NCBI GenBank assembly: GCA_964247055.1
Contig: OZ176054.1
Span: 11,904,001 to 11,968,000, forward strand
Direction: 5' to 3'
DNA length: 64,000 bases
Source: Paragordius varius
Taxonomy: Eukaryota > Nematomorpha
Below are positions 29,301 through 41,711 of this stretch, in pieces. The position numbers and the translations under genes are program-made. The notes beneath the pieces were generated by a model. That model was given only the letters and a program-made list of their open reading frames with translations. It had not been told where the DNA came from and did no database searches. Positions within the stretch are counted from its first letter, which is position 1, and each line of letters opens with the position of its first letter.

Positions 29301-31628
29301 AGGCTTAAAGTTAGTTTCATATATTTTTTTTTCAAAAGAAATATTATTTGTAGGTATTTTTAGCCATTTTTATATAATATTAATATGAAATATATAGAAA
29401 AGGGTTGATTTTTTTTATTGTAAAAAAGGATAGATTATTTAGCAATCGGAGTCATTTTATATTATAAAAAGTGCTTAAAATTTTTATAATATATTTTGAT
29501 TATTTTTATTCTATCGTTTTACAAAAGATATTATGACGTAAATAAAATATGTAAAGCAAAATCAATATTTTTTTTATATTTTTAAAACCTTGATTTTGAA
29601 ATGTAACCTATCGTTTTGGGTTTTGCAAAATAGTGAAATGTAAATTGGTAACATATTCAATTTCATAATGTAATACTGGTTTTATATAGATTTATGATTA
29701 AAATACCTGTCTTTTTATGTTTTCTCTTAATATTTCCAATTTAAATTGTACATAACTTAAATCCTTAATATAGTAAGTACACACAAAAATATAAAGGCAA
29801 TTTCCATGTTTAAAATTTAGACGATTGTTTAAAACTGCAAAGTATGAAATAGAGATGCAAATTTGGTTTAATAAAGTATGGCTGTCTTTTGAAAAATGTG
29901 TCTATATATACAACGTCGTTTTTGTTTAATTTCAATTTTTACTGTATAGGTCTTTAGTCTACATATACACACCTTTTTTTTTTGATTTGTTGCAAATATA
30001 TATACCATTTTTCATGCAAAAACATCATTTTTTCAACCAAACGCACCATTTTTTCAAGCAAACGCAACATTTTTTCAAGCAAACGCAACAACTTTTCAAG
30101 CAAATGCAACATTTTTTCAAGCAAAGACAACATTTTTTCTAGCAAACGCAACATTTTTTCAAGCAAACGCAACATTTTTTCAACCAAATACAACATTTTT
30201 TCAAGCAAAAACAACACTTTTTTTAATAATACAAAAAATTACTATTTATTGTATGACAATTTAATTATAAGTTATTTATTAAATTTTAAGTTAATGTAAC
30301 TTATTTTTAGCGTTGAATTATGGTTTTCATCGTTTTATCATCAATATTTGATGGTAAATTAATTGATTTTAAAACCTGCCTTATTTATTAATATTAATAA
30401 TATTTTTCTTTTTCAACTTTAATTTCGTCTATAATCAATTTAGATAATTTGCACTTCAAGAGTGTCTTTGAAGGTTTAAAGTTATCCTTCATTTAAATTT
30501 GGTCCTTACATTTTTTGCAGTTTGCATACAACCGTAATTATTGTATGTAATTTTCTTTTTTAAATTTAACCTAATATCTTTATTTATTAGTGTTTCATTC
30601 AAAATAATATTTTAATAAAAACAACTTTATTTGTTTCGAGTTTCTAAATTTTACAATCAATAACCCACAAAACTTAGATATTTTTGAATATAGTTAAAAT
30701 TTATAGAAATAATAAGGATGTACGGTTCTTATGAAAAAAAAGTTGCTATTTATTTAATAGTTTAGGTTAATAAAGAGAATAGGTTAAAAATGATAGGATA
30801 AATATATTTTAATACTTTATTAATAAAAGAAACAAAATTAAAATATTGAAGGACCAAATTTAAATGAAGGATAACTTTAAACCTTCAAAGACACTCTTGA
30901 AGTGCAAATTTTATAAATTGATTATAGACGAAATTAAAGTTGAAAAAGAAAAATATTATTAATATTAATAAATAAGGCAGGTTTGAAAATCAATTAATTT
31001 ACCATCAAATATTGATGATAAAACGATGAAAACCATAATTCAACGCTAAAAATAAGTTACATTAACTTAAAATTTAATAAATAACTTATAATTAAATTGT
31101 CATACAATAAATAGTAATTTTTTGTATTATTAAAAAAAGTGTTGTTTTTGCTTGAAAAAATGTTGTCTTTGGTTGAAAAAATGTTGCGTTTGGATGAAAA
31201 AATGTTGTATATGGTTGAAAAAATGTTGCGTTTGCTTGAAAAAATGTTGCGTTTGATTGAAAAAATGTTGTCTTTGCTTGAAAAAATGTTGCATTTGCTT
31301 GAAAAGTTGTTGCGTTTGCTTGAAAAAATGTTGCGTTTGCTTGAAAAAATGGTGTGTTTGGTTGAAAAAATGATGTTTTTGCATGAAAAATGGTATAGCA
31401 ATTTTTCCAGCAAGCACAGACTCTAAACATTTTATCGGATTGGCTGATGATATATATCGTTTTTCACCTTGCTTTCTAACGCTACAAAGTGGAGATATCA
31501 ATCGGGTTCATGGGATTAATGAACGCATTTCATGCCTGAATTATGCACAATGTGTTACTTTTTACCATAGTCTTATGTGTAAATTCACATTTCCCCACAT
31601 GGATAATAATCAAAATGAACAAAATTAA
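23369..31628 (+). CDS. PM20D1: PM20D1-like M20 peptidase / N-acyl amino acid hydrolase
   Basis: M20 metallopeptidase; vertebrate PM20D1 reversibly joins fatty acids to amino acids. Twelve exons: 23369-23471, 23524-23646, 23675-23938, 24393-24545, 25173-25270, 25635-25750, 26342-26418, 26939-27070, 27443-27557, 28171-28321, 28947-29109, 31411-31628; 570 aa. Residues ~3-20 form a hydrophobic anchor. Metal and catalytic motifs are present in order: LMAHLDVVP, YGRGTLDVKH, GHDEEVGG, ILDEGT, VSHSSIPP (the GHSSAPP site, with V for G), RIHPGQTVQE, STDSKHF and NRVHGINERIS. All are close to human PM20D1. The first intron is 52 nt and the second 28 nt; the last is about 2.3 kb because it holds the 30004-31394 palindrome, which ends 16 bp before the acceptor. 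The in-frame TAA at 23321-23323 with no ATG before 23369 supports the start. Confidence 0.94.
23647..23674 (+). other. 28-nt micro-intron in the PM20D1-like gene
   Basis: GTTTTGCTTCC ... AAATTAG. Without removal the frame stops at TAA; with removal NFITFIKT continues as NYPSIIKCPWVHF, in phase with the rest of the enzyme. Confidence 0.85.
24712..25003. mobile_element. TA-target MITE, family 1, copy 3 (degenerate)
   Basis: Starts ACCATTAATTCGAATTCACC; right end GAATTGTAAATAAATT is decayed. Lies in the PM20D1-like intron 24546-25172. Confidence 0.75.
27675..27951. mobile_element. TA-target MITE, family 1, copy 4
   Basis: Starts ACCATTTACAGTTCTTCAAA and ends TTGAATTGTAAATGGT, TA flanks. In the PM20D1-like intron 27558-28170. 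Confidence 0.87.
30004..31394. mobile_element. 1.4-kb palindromic foldback element with 21-bp subterminal repeats
   Basis: Two inverted arms, about 30004-30515 and 30845-31394, around a central 330 bp that is not palindromic. Ends are ACCATTTTTCATGCAAAAAC and its reverse complement, flanked by TA. Each arm starts with about 10-12 tandem copies of a 21-bp unit (TTTTTTCAAGCAAACGCAAC plus A). Further in come about 250 bp of unique inverted sequence and then the family 2 MITE ends at 30450 and 30911. No transposase. The long open frames across the 21-mer arrays are repeat artefacts. It fills most of the last intron of the PM20D1-like gene. Confidence 0.9.
30450..30911. mobile_element. Family 2 MITE-like core inside the palindrome
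   Basis: TTTGCACTTCAAGAGTGTCT at the left and its inverted copy at the right, as in the element at 16404-16921, but lacking the ACC terminus. It sits exactly at the symmetry centre of the larger foldback. Confidence 0.7.
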
Positions 31629-32106
31629 TACAGTAGAGTAAAAATTTGATTGCAAATGTATATATATAAGGCTTAATATAAAAAATGTAAAATTTTTAAG
31701 TTTTTCTATATCAAAAAGACTTTAATTAATTCAATAAAATTAATAATTAAATATTTATTTTATTATAAAGATATAAAAGATTTTAGAAAATACGGGGTCA
31801 GCCATATGACCATAACACCGTAAAAATATGGTTAAAAAAATTTATCAATTTTAAGCAGCCTTTTTATTAGAAAAAAACTGACATTTTTACTTTTTTTAAG
31901 CCCCTTGTATATTAAAATTTACTGTACTGTATATTCTTTAATATATATATATAAAGTTAGATTAAAAAATATATATATTTTCTCATAAAATTAATTTTAT
32001 TATAGCATTTAGTGATGTCTGTTAAAATTTAATTTATTATCCAAATTTTATTTATTTAAGCAACAAAAATTAGATTTCCAAATTATATTATAAATATGTC
32101 ACGATA
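31629..32106. other. Intergenic region between convergent PM20D1-like and GatB genes
   Basis: About 480 bp, A+T-rich, containing the two 3' UTRs. Nothing else seen. Confidence 0.6.
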
Positions 32107-35100
32107 TCAACTTTGTCCATTTATTAATTTATCATCCAATAAATGATTCAATAGAACTAAATTCAAGCGTCCTTGATAATGTTCATGATTGTATTTAATG
32201 ACTATTTCTCTGCGTTTACGTCCCGATTTTTTGAATAATTTCTACATAACAACAATAATAGTAAAAAAATACAGTTTATTAGCTTATAAATTAGTTTTTT
32301 TAAAATATATATATACCATTTAGACTTCTTCACCTTTAAACAATCAAATATACCTCAAACAATTCATTCACCCTAAAATATATTATGTGATCTTTTAAGA
32401 TTAAAAATTACCTTTATTTTTTAATATTTATTAAAAATGAAATTTTTTTTTAAAATAATACTGAAAAAATAACAAACTATGCCATAAAGATATATTTTAT
32501 TTAATAAGGATCTTTAGTTCGAAAAAAACACAATTTATTTTTAGGATGAACTAGAATCGTTCGAGGGATTTAAATTGTAAATGGTATATATCAATATATA
32601 TTTATTAATTTAATTTACAATAAATTGATATATCTGAAATTATTCAGGGTGTGTAAAAATGGCTTTCTTGATTTATTTTAAAAAATTAATTAAGATTAAA
32701 TGATTGACCGAAATATAAAGTTACAATCAACAAAATATTTGTTAAGTTTCTTTAAAATTTAATACATTTATATAAATCCAAAACAATATTGTTAAATTTA
32801 TAGTATGAAAAACTAACATTAAAAAATCTTATTTTTAAAAACCGTTTGCGCGGTTAAGCTCCATAAAAACGGTTCAAGTTTTGATTAAATCGCTTTTAAA
32901 TATGATACCTTTTGTAATAATATATCATTGACAACAGATCGAATCGTAGGTATATCATTAATTTGATGTAGTTTATGAGTTTCAATATATTCTTGGATAT
33001 CGTATTCAATCTTTAGGTATGATGGGTAATGGGAAAATGTTTCCTTTTCCGCCAGAAAATATGTTAAAATCTATAAGTAAGAGGTATGAATTTAATTACT
33101 CATGAAATGTATGTTTAAGAATCTCAATTTTATATAATATTTACTGTAAATTTCTTTATCAGACCTCTTTTGTCTGAAAAAGAATATGGTATGGCAATTA
33201 CATCAAAACGTATAAAAATAGAAAAATAATTATGTTTTTTAAACACTAATATGCCCATAATGGCTATTAATTTATGGTTACATTATGTTAAAAAACACTT
33301 TTCTTTAAATTTCAAGTTTAAATTTAAGAAAATCTCCATGGAAATAACTATTCCAATACCCCTATCTTATTGTATAATAAATTATTAATTAAAATATCAT
33401 TTCAAAAAAAGTTATAATTCAACAATAAAAAGTCATACGTTTTTAGCCGTGGCTAGCGTTATGCATTCATTATCTATCGCATTGACTAGTGTATAGACAT
33501 ACAGAGCTATCACATGGAATAAATTAAAATCTTGATTATTGCAAACAGAATTTGCATATACATCTTCAGATTTTTCGTATTCAAAACCATCATTATTGGT
33601 CGATTCTTTTGCTGAGTTTTCTTTAAGGTCATGGTGGGGCATTAATAATACCCCATTTTCGTTAAGGAAAGTTTTTACAGTAGTTGTTATAAGACTGTAG
33701 GTATGATGTGGATTACAGGTATATAGGCATGGATTAAATTTACCCATATGATTCATAAATCTGGCAGAGCCATTGTAGTAAACTGTTTTGAAATAAATGT
33801 AACTCAACGCACAATCTTGAGCAAGTTGATATGCATTTTGGGGTGAAAGCGTAAGTTTTGTAATGTAAAAATTGACCAATTCCTTAGTACTCCGCGTTGT
33901 TAACCATGACCAAAGTTGAGTTGAAGACTTTATTTCATTGGAGTCTGGAAAATTTATTAATTTACCTATTATTAAAAGGAAATAATATGTTTGAGCATTT
34001 AGTTTTTGTCACCAATACTTATATAATTTGGCATGGTAAAAATAGGCCCGTTCATTTCTACAATAAAACTTATAAATGTGGTTGAAGTTTCATGTAAATT
34101 TTATAAAAAGTCAGAATTCGATAATTTTAAAATATAAAACTTTTCCGCTTTTATTATATGAAACAAATAAGTTATCCTATTATCTTTATATTATTATATA
34201 TTTAATTATATTAATGCATAAAAACTCCAATTATTTTATAATAAAACGCATATGATACATTGTTTATATCAAATACTTTAAACAATTCATCTCCCTTTTC
34301 ATTTTTTTTGTACCAGTTGACATATTGGGGTAGTTTTATATCCCAGAGCTGAATCTTTTAAATAAACTACTCCTTTGAAATTTATTTTTGTTGAAATTTA
34401 ATTATCAAACATTGTTCTCATGTTTTAGATAAAAATGCTTATATTTTTTACAGTTTGTAACTTGTAGAGTTAATTGAAACGAACAGCTAATATTAAAATC
34501 AAATATATCAAGTTTTTGCTGGTAAAATGTAGGCTAAAGGTAATTATTTACATAATCCTAAATACAATTTTTACCAGATGCATTTTATCGAAAAAATGGC
34601 GGCGAAAAAGTTTGAGATGAGGATTTTTTTACAAGTTTAAATTAGAAAAAAAGAGCCTAATAGGCTAAAGAAAGCATATTTTTATATTCGGCTAATACCT
34701 TAAATAATTTAATTAATATTCATTCAAATCGCTCAAGAAACTACCTCAAAAGTCGTGGACTGTTAAAGCTATTTTTCAAATATATATATATATATATATA
34801 TATAAATTTACTAATCGTTAATTTTAATTTTAATCAAATCATCAAGAATTAGAACCGATATCAAAAATTAATATATAAATAAAAATTATGGTCAAAAAAC
34901 TTTTTTACTTAAATAATGCAAATTATTTCCGTAAGGGCTTATTTCCTGATCCCACACCTTTTTAGCTTCATTCAATACATCAGGTGATATATGAAGAGGG
35001 GGTATATTGGGTTCTGGAATGTATCGATAAGCAGAACCAGATTGCTTCTTTCTATATAATCAATAAAAATTAACATTATTTCAATAAAGGCAAAATCGTT

Positions 35101-38100
35101 GTACGTATAATGTTAATCAAGTATAACTTTATAACCTTGCATAGAGCTATATTAAAATATAACCTATGAAAATAATGTAATTTAATATACAACAGGGGTG
35201 GCCACACTTTTTTTGTCGCGAGCTTTTTTTTGGCTTTTTTGTTAAAAAAAGAGTTCGCGGTCACCCAGAAATATTTATCAAAAAAACTCAATCAACACTT
35301 TAAATGATGTATATACCTGCTTTACAGATTAGAGTGACTTGTTTAAACCATTTTAAAATTTGTAATTTTTTTATCTATCAACCAAATACAAAAATAATTT
35401 TAATTAAAAGACAGCGGGTTATTAACTACCTTAATTTTTTAACCAACATAAAACACTTCAAAATATTTATTTATTAAATTTCTATTATATGAAATTTTAC
35501 AATATAAAAATTTAAACAATGCATTTGAAATTACAGGGGAGAATACATTATGATACAAAAAATAAAAGAAATAAAAAATAGCATTCCAATTTAGAACCAT
35601 AATTTGAACATAAATAAGAGTACATTAAAATTGTATCAGTTTTAATTCTATCCACATATTTTTTAGTAAATCGGCTTTTTCCTAAGCGAAAATACAACTC
35701 GATAAACATCCATATTTAATAAAGAAAAAAATATTTAAAACGCCCGACTGCGAAAAAATTCAGAAAGTTTATCTAAATTAGGTTCAAATGAAGTCAAAGC
35801 AATTCTTAAACATGATTCTAAATGTTTATTAGTTAATTGTGACCTCTGTTTAGTTTTGATAGCATTCATAATTGAAAAAGCCGATTCACATAAATATGTG
35901 GATCCAAAAAAAGAATTGAATAATGCAGCGGTTTTCCAAATATGGGGGTATTTATCTTTATTTATAAATTTATATATATCTGATCCTAATGATTTTAGAT
36001 GGATATCGCATTTAACATTTATTAATTCCTCTTCCAACTCTGCTAAATTTGGTACACCAAGAAAGTGGCTGAGTTTTTGAGCAATATATTCAACATTATT
36101 ATTATTATTAAATGGGCATGATAAAAAAATAGCGATGTCTTCAAGTTTATTTATAGATGAAAATCGTTTTTCAAAATCATTAATAAGCAGACCAATATCA
36201 TCTGCATATTTTTCAAAAGAGAGATTCTCTATTTTTTCAGACACCGCTGCCAGATTGAAAAAATGTTTTAAATCTCGGTTTTTTAATTGTGTTTCTACTA
36301 CTGTTAGTGTTTCCTTAAAAGATATTAAAGCACCCATCATATCCATTATTGTTTTATCTTTTCCTTGTAATTGGATGTTTAATTTATGCAATTTTTCCGT
36401 GATATCGCATAAAAATGCAAGATCAAGCAGCCAATCTTGATCTTTCAATTCAGGGTATGAAAATTTAGAATTCTCTAAAAAAATTTCTATTTGTGGTAAA
36501 AGTTGCCTAAATCTAATTAAAAATGCGGCACGACTCAACCACCTTACATCAGTATGTAATAAAAGTTCTCCATATTCCACGCCGCACTCATTTAACAAAA
36601 TTCGAAATTGGCGGCGGGACAAGCTTTTTGTTCGAATGGCGTTAACAATAACAGGGGTTTATTACATGATGGTATTTTAAAACTTTTGAACATAAAACTT
36701 GATTATGGATTATACAATGGTAATCAATGAACTTGGGAAATGCACTGTGATTTTTACATAAAGCGATAAAGCCGTTGTTAACGCCAATCATAGCTGGAGC
36801 TCCATCAGTAGTTATAGATGCGAGTTTTACGATGGGAAGTTTCGTATCTGTGATAAATTTATAAAAAGAATCAAAAATATCCTGCCCTCTGGTTCGTTCG
36901 TGGAGAGGTATTATAGTTAATAATTCCTCCTTTGCAGATAAATCACTAAATATCATACGAATAAAAATGCATAATTGGGCGATTCCAACATAATCGGTGG
37001 ACTCATCGAGTTGCAAGGAAAAAAAATACAGTTATTAATATTTTCATGTAAAATTTCATCAAGATTATTACTAATATCTTCAGCCCTGCGCATAACGGTA
37101 TTTCTCGATAAGCTTATGCTTTTAATAGCTGTCATAATATTATTTTTGTTATCAAAATTTTCAAATAAAATATCACAAGCGCTAATAAATTCTTTAAATA
37201 TTTCACCATCTTGGAATGGCTTATTGTTCCGAATGAGTATTTCCGCTACCTTGAATGAAGCAATCGTAGCATTTTTATAGTATTTGTTGTATTTAAGTAT
37301 GCTATTATGTGAGGCGGATAATTGTTCTTTTAATTCCTTTACTTTAATGTTGCGTTTTTGAGTTTGTAAGGGGTAGTTTTTGGAGTAATGTGGATGCAGA
37401 GATCTATAATGTCTTTCAATATTTGACTTTTTGGGCAAAACAACAGTACTATTGCATATTAGACAGGTGCATGTTTCATTTATCATAATAAAAAAGTATT
37501 CATGCTCCCAATCTTTCTTGTATCTGTACAACTTTTTTTGGCTCATTCTAAAATATAAGTTTTAAAAACCTACTTTTGGTGTATCAAATCAAATCTAACT
37601 TCACGATTATGCTTCTGATTTATGAATAAGCTTTGCTCAAAGTTTTGATATATTCAAGGGAAATGACTGATTTTAAGTTTTAATGCAAATGCTCCAAAAC
37701 ATATGAATTATAATTAATAAAATAATTTTTTTACACCCTTTTCTTAGACGTTTTTTTTTAATTTAAACCGTATTTTTTTGTATTTTAAATTTAAATTCGC
37801 TCAGAAGTAGCCAACTATCCGAAAAAAAATCAATAAAATTTTTTAAAAAAAAATATTTTCAGGCGGTCACTTTTTGAGTTGTCGCGGTCACGAAAGTGAC
37901 CGCGGTCACCTCGTTGGCCACCCCTGATATACAAGAATGATTTTATAAATTAGATTACTTTGTTGGCTTGATTAAAATTTTCAATTTAGTTTAATTTTCA
38001 TTTAATTTTATATTATATTTCTTCTTTTTTGAAATTAAAAAACTTTTTTATAACTATGACTATGATTTTTTATAATTGTTTGTTAGTTAAACCAGTCAAA

Positions 38101-41100
38101 ATTAATTAAACATGTATTTATCACCTGATATAAATTTTATGTAAAAAACACTAAAACCATATCAATTTTGTATTTTGATGCCATTAACAATGTTAAAAAA
38201 CTATCAAAATTTCACTTTTTTATTTATATTTCTTGCACCCGCTTTTATAACCAGTTGCAATCGGGAATATTTTAATGTTTAAGATTATTATATTTCGGGG
38301 GTTTTAGCGTTATTATTCGACGTAACCATATCTTGCGATACGATTATATTTTAACCTTTGCTATGCCTATTCTTCGTTTAACTTCGGGAGACAGTAAAAA
38401 TTGAAATTATATGGACAAAATGTAAAAAAAGACAATTTTTTTTAAATTACAACCATACATTTTAAACCTTATTTTATCTTATAAAAATTATTTTAATCGT
38501 AAAATACATAATTGATTATTTTACCAATTTACACCTTTATTTTAAACTTTTCAGTTTATAACAATGAGTTGGATTTATAAAATCAATACTTAGTATGGTT
38601 GTCTTTTAGAAAAATTAATTGTCTTTATATTTTTATGTTTCTGTATAATTTCAAATTTTACTGATTTTTTATTATTAATTAACGTTTTTATAAACAATGT
38701 TAATCCTTTTTTGATTGAACAAGTCGCGTGTCACATTTCATATGATTTTGGTTTTGCTAAGTAGGTTATTTCGAGCCCATATTTGCTCGGCAGATACAAT
38801 TTTTCTAATAACTGTTGTTGCAAATCGTCTTTTGTATACCATTTACAGTTCAATTCACCCTTAAACAATTCAAATTCACCATTAAACAATTCAAATTCCC
38901 CTTAAAATAAATTGTGTGTTTTTTAACATTAAAAGTTACCTATATTTTCTTATATTTTTACAATATAATGATGTTTAAAATTAATATAATACTGAAAAAC
39001 TAATAAACTATGCCATAAAGATAATTTACATATAAATGATGAGTTATGTTAGCCCGAAAACACATAAATTATTTTTAGGGTGAATTTGAATCGTAAATGG
39101 TATATCAGCTAGCTAAATGGTTTTTTTTATAATTTCGCCACCTACTTTTACACCAATATATGGTTATATAAGTATGCCATTTGGACGTGATATGTTTGGT
39201 ATGTAGATAATGTTAAATAATAGTGATAAAAAAGGTAATTAAACGAAGAATAGCCAGATAGCAAGGGTCAAAATGAAATCATATGGCAAGATAAGGTCCA
39301 CATGTAAAATACCCAAAGATATACTAAAATAAACACCTAAATACCTATAATATTTTCAATCGCATTTCTTCGTCCGTAAAAGCTCGATTTGCAAAAAGAC
39401 TGAACTTAATATTATACAAGCTTTTGCCGGCGCAAGTTGGTTTAATAATAAATGGGCGGACAAACTCTCTAATGAATGGATTCGCAAAACAATAACAATC
39501 CTAAATCGATACTGCTTCAAATATTAACAAAACCACGTAAGGAATAATAAATTGAAAAAAACTCATAGAAGTTAATAGAAAAAGAGTTGGACCCAAAAAA
39601 GGTGGACACCACTAAAAGATGATAAATCTCCAACCTGATCAATATTTATCCTCAAACAGATCAGCTAAACTCTAAATTCCAGGAATGCCCAATACAGATC
39701 TCTTCGCTGGCTGCTTTAATGATGTTTTACCGAAAAAAGTGTGAGGGACACCCCTAATTAATTCATTCATTTATAACATAAATTTGCGATTACATAATCG
39801 ATTGGTTAAAACTATGTAAGATTAAATTCATAAACAGTCAAAACCGGTTATTTTTTAAGTATGATAAAAGTTTACTATTAGTAGTAAAAGAACATTCATG
39901 TAACAAATAAATTTGATAATTGCTGAATTTACATATTTATAAATATCTCAAAAAGAAACAACTAAAATTTTACATTACCGTTGAACATAAGTTTTATTGG
40001 TAATTGCATCATAGCCCAAAGTTTCAATAGAATCATATATTAAGCTATCTTCTGTTTTTTCCAAAAGGCTTAAATAAGTTTTGGTTAGCCGTTTAATTTC
40101 AAAATCTATAGCTTGATTTATGTGACTTAAGCTATTCAAATTTTTGATTTCCGACCTATGGTTAAATGTATATTAATACAAATAATACGGTTATTTAGTG
40201 TTCATTTAGTGTAAATCATATCATTTAATACTCACTTTTGAATGTTTCAAACTTTTTATAGATTCATCCTTAAATTTTAATTCACCCAAAAATAATTGTG
40301 GTTTGGAAAATCGAAATTAAAAATGATAAAGATATATAGCAATCAGTAATGGAAAATCGGCCCAAACAAACATTTTTGAGTGAATTTAATATGTTCAGAG
40401 AATTTTACATGCTCAAAACTTTAGATGTTCAGGAGTGAATTTAAAATGCAAATGGTATATAAATTTATCTATTTACGAAAAAATAAAAGTAGCAAATAAT
40501 TTACCGAGGTTTTATTATAAATGCCGGTTTTCGAGTTTGTGCTAAATCAGTAACGTGTAAATTAACATCAACCCGGCAAGAACCGGTTTCCATCCGTCCA
40601 TCTGTAAGGTTAAATGCCGTAAGTTGTTTCAATAATTGGCCAATAAAACTGACACATTCATTGCCTGACCCAAAACAGGGGAGTGTTACAATTTCTACCA
40701 AACCAACACCTACATAATATATTTTTGATAAAATGTAACAATATACAGCAAATCTATATCTTTAGAATTTAAAAATTAACTTGTGGCTTAGCCTATAAAA
40801 TTTCAAATATTATTAAAAAAATAAATCCAATATTGAGGCAATTACAATTTCACTAAATACCTACACCTTAGAAATGAAACTTAGAAATAAAAGTAAAAAT
40901 AAATTATATCTTCAAACAATCAATTTATTGGGAGCTAGTTTTCCACAAGCCATTTACATATAAAACAATTTGGGTAAAGATATGGCTGCGCATTATAAAA
41001 ATATTTTCAAAAAATAAATCGAAAAAAATCATCATCTCAAACTTTGGGCGGCCAACTTTTTTGATTTTATTATATAGCTAAAAAACTCGCAAATAAAAAT

Positions 41101-41711
41101 ATTTATGGTTAAAGCATGGAAAAATTATTTGAAAGAGAAATATTACATTATAAAGAAAAATGTAAATTGAAATAATCCATAGTATAACTCTAAATATTTG
41201 GTTATTAAATTATTACCAGATCGATTAAAATCCAAATATCTCCCATCAACGGATTTAAGACTTTTTCCAGAATCATGTTCTAACTGAATTTGATTTATAT
41301 AACACCTTTGTGTTATTAAATTGCCTTTGTTTTCACAAATATAATCAATATGACCATGTTGAGCTAATGGTTTTCGTTTTTGTGTAATTTGATAGCCTGC
41401 CTGTTAAATTATTGATTTTATACAGGTAGATCTGGATAACTATAGTGTTTTCGATCAAAGTAGGAAAATTGATTGATATCACATTTGAAAATTTTGGATA
41501 AATTCAACGCTTTTATAATTTGATTTTTGTTTAAAATCTAAATATAAATTAAATAAACTGGTAAGAATCCTGGATAGGCGATATCCCAAGGCGATAAATG
41601 CACATTTGGCGTTTGTGATATTTTGGAAAGTCCGGAAGAAAAGATTTTACTGGCTGTAGATAATTTAATATGAATTTCTAAGCCAATCTTTGCTTCTAAA
41701 TTTAAATTCAT
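32107..41711 (-). CDS. GATB: Glutamyl-tRNA(Gln) amidotransferase subunit B, mitochondrial
   Basis: Subunit of GatCAB, which converts Glu-tRNA(Gln) to Gln-tRNA(Gln) in mitochondria. Nine exons: 41559-41711, 41424-41537, 41217-41400, 40505-40709, 39979-40155, 34909-35051, 33439-33944, 32909-33070, 32107-32241; 592 aa (human 557). Signatures are [94 protein letters not shown] and YRYIPEPNIPPL. The C-terminal tRNA-binding part ends GRLNLVLLNHLLDDKL. The first two introns are 21 and 23 nt. Intron 5 is 4.9 kb because of a hAT element and a MITE. No mitochondrial presequence precedes MNLNLEAKIGLEIH; it may lie in an unseen upstream exon or be absent. Confidence 0.95.
32315..32585. mobile_element. 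TA-target MITE, family 1, copy 5
   Basis: Begins ACCATTTAGACTTCTTCACC, ends GGATTTAAATTGTAAATGGT; TA flanks; diverged. In the last GatB intron (32242-32908). Confidence 0.83.
34315..34765. repeat. Dispersed repeat with GGGGTAGTTTTATA end, copy in GatB intron
   Basis: Begins near TATTGGGGTAGTTTTATATC and ends near GAAACTACCTCAAAAG, an imperfect inverted pair. The interior (TCAAGTTTTTGCTGGTAAA, then GGCGAAAAAGTTTGAGATGA) matches the copy in the TMED gene at 59110-59600. Probably a non-autonomous DNA element; target duplication not identified. Confidence 0.65.
34780..34805. repeat. (TA)n microsatellite in a GatB intron
   Basis: About 25 bases of TA between the dispersed repeat and the exon at 34909-35051. 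Confidence 0.85.
35193..37926 (-). mobile_element. hAT transposon (ZBED/GTF2IRD2-like), nearly complete
   Basis: Termini CAGGGGTGGCCACAC and, at the other end reversed, CAGGGGTGGCCAACG, with a perfect 8-bp target duplication ATATACAA at 35185-35192 and 37927-37934. The right subterminal region has a GTGACCGCGGTCAC palindrome and GCGGTCAC repeats. Encodes a transposase on the minus strand that is interrupted. It lies inside GatB intron 5, opposite to no known promoter. The perfect duplication indicates a fairly recent insertion. Confidence 0.93.
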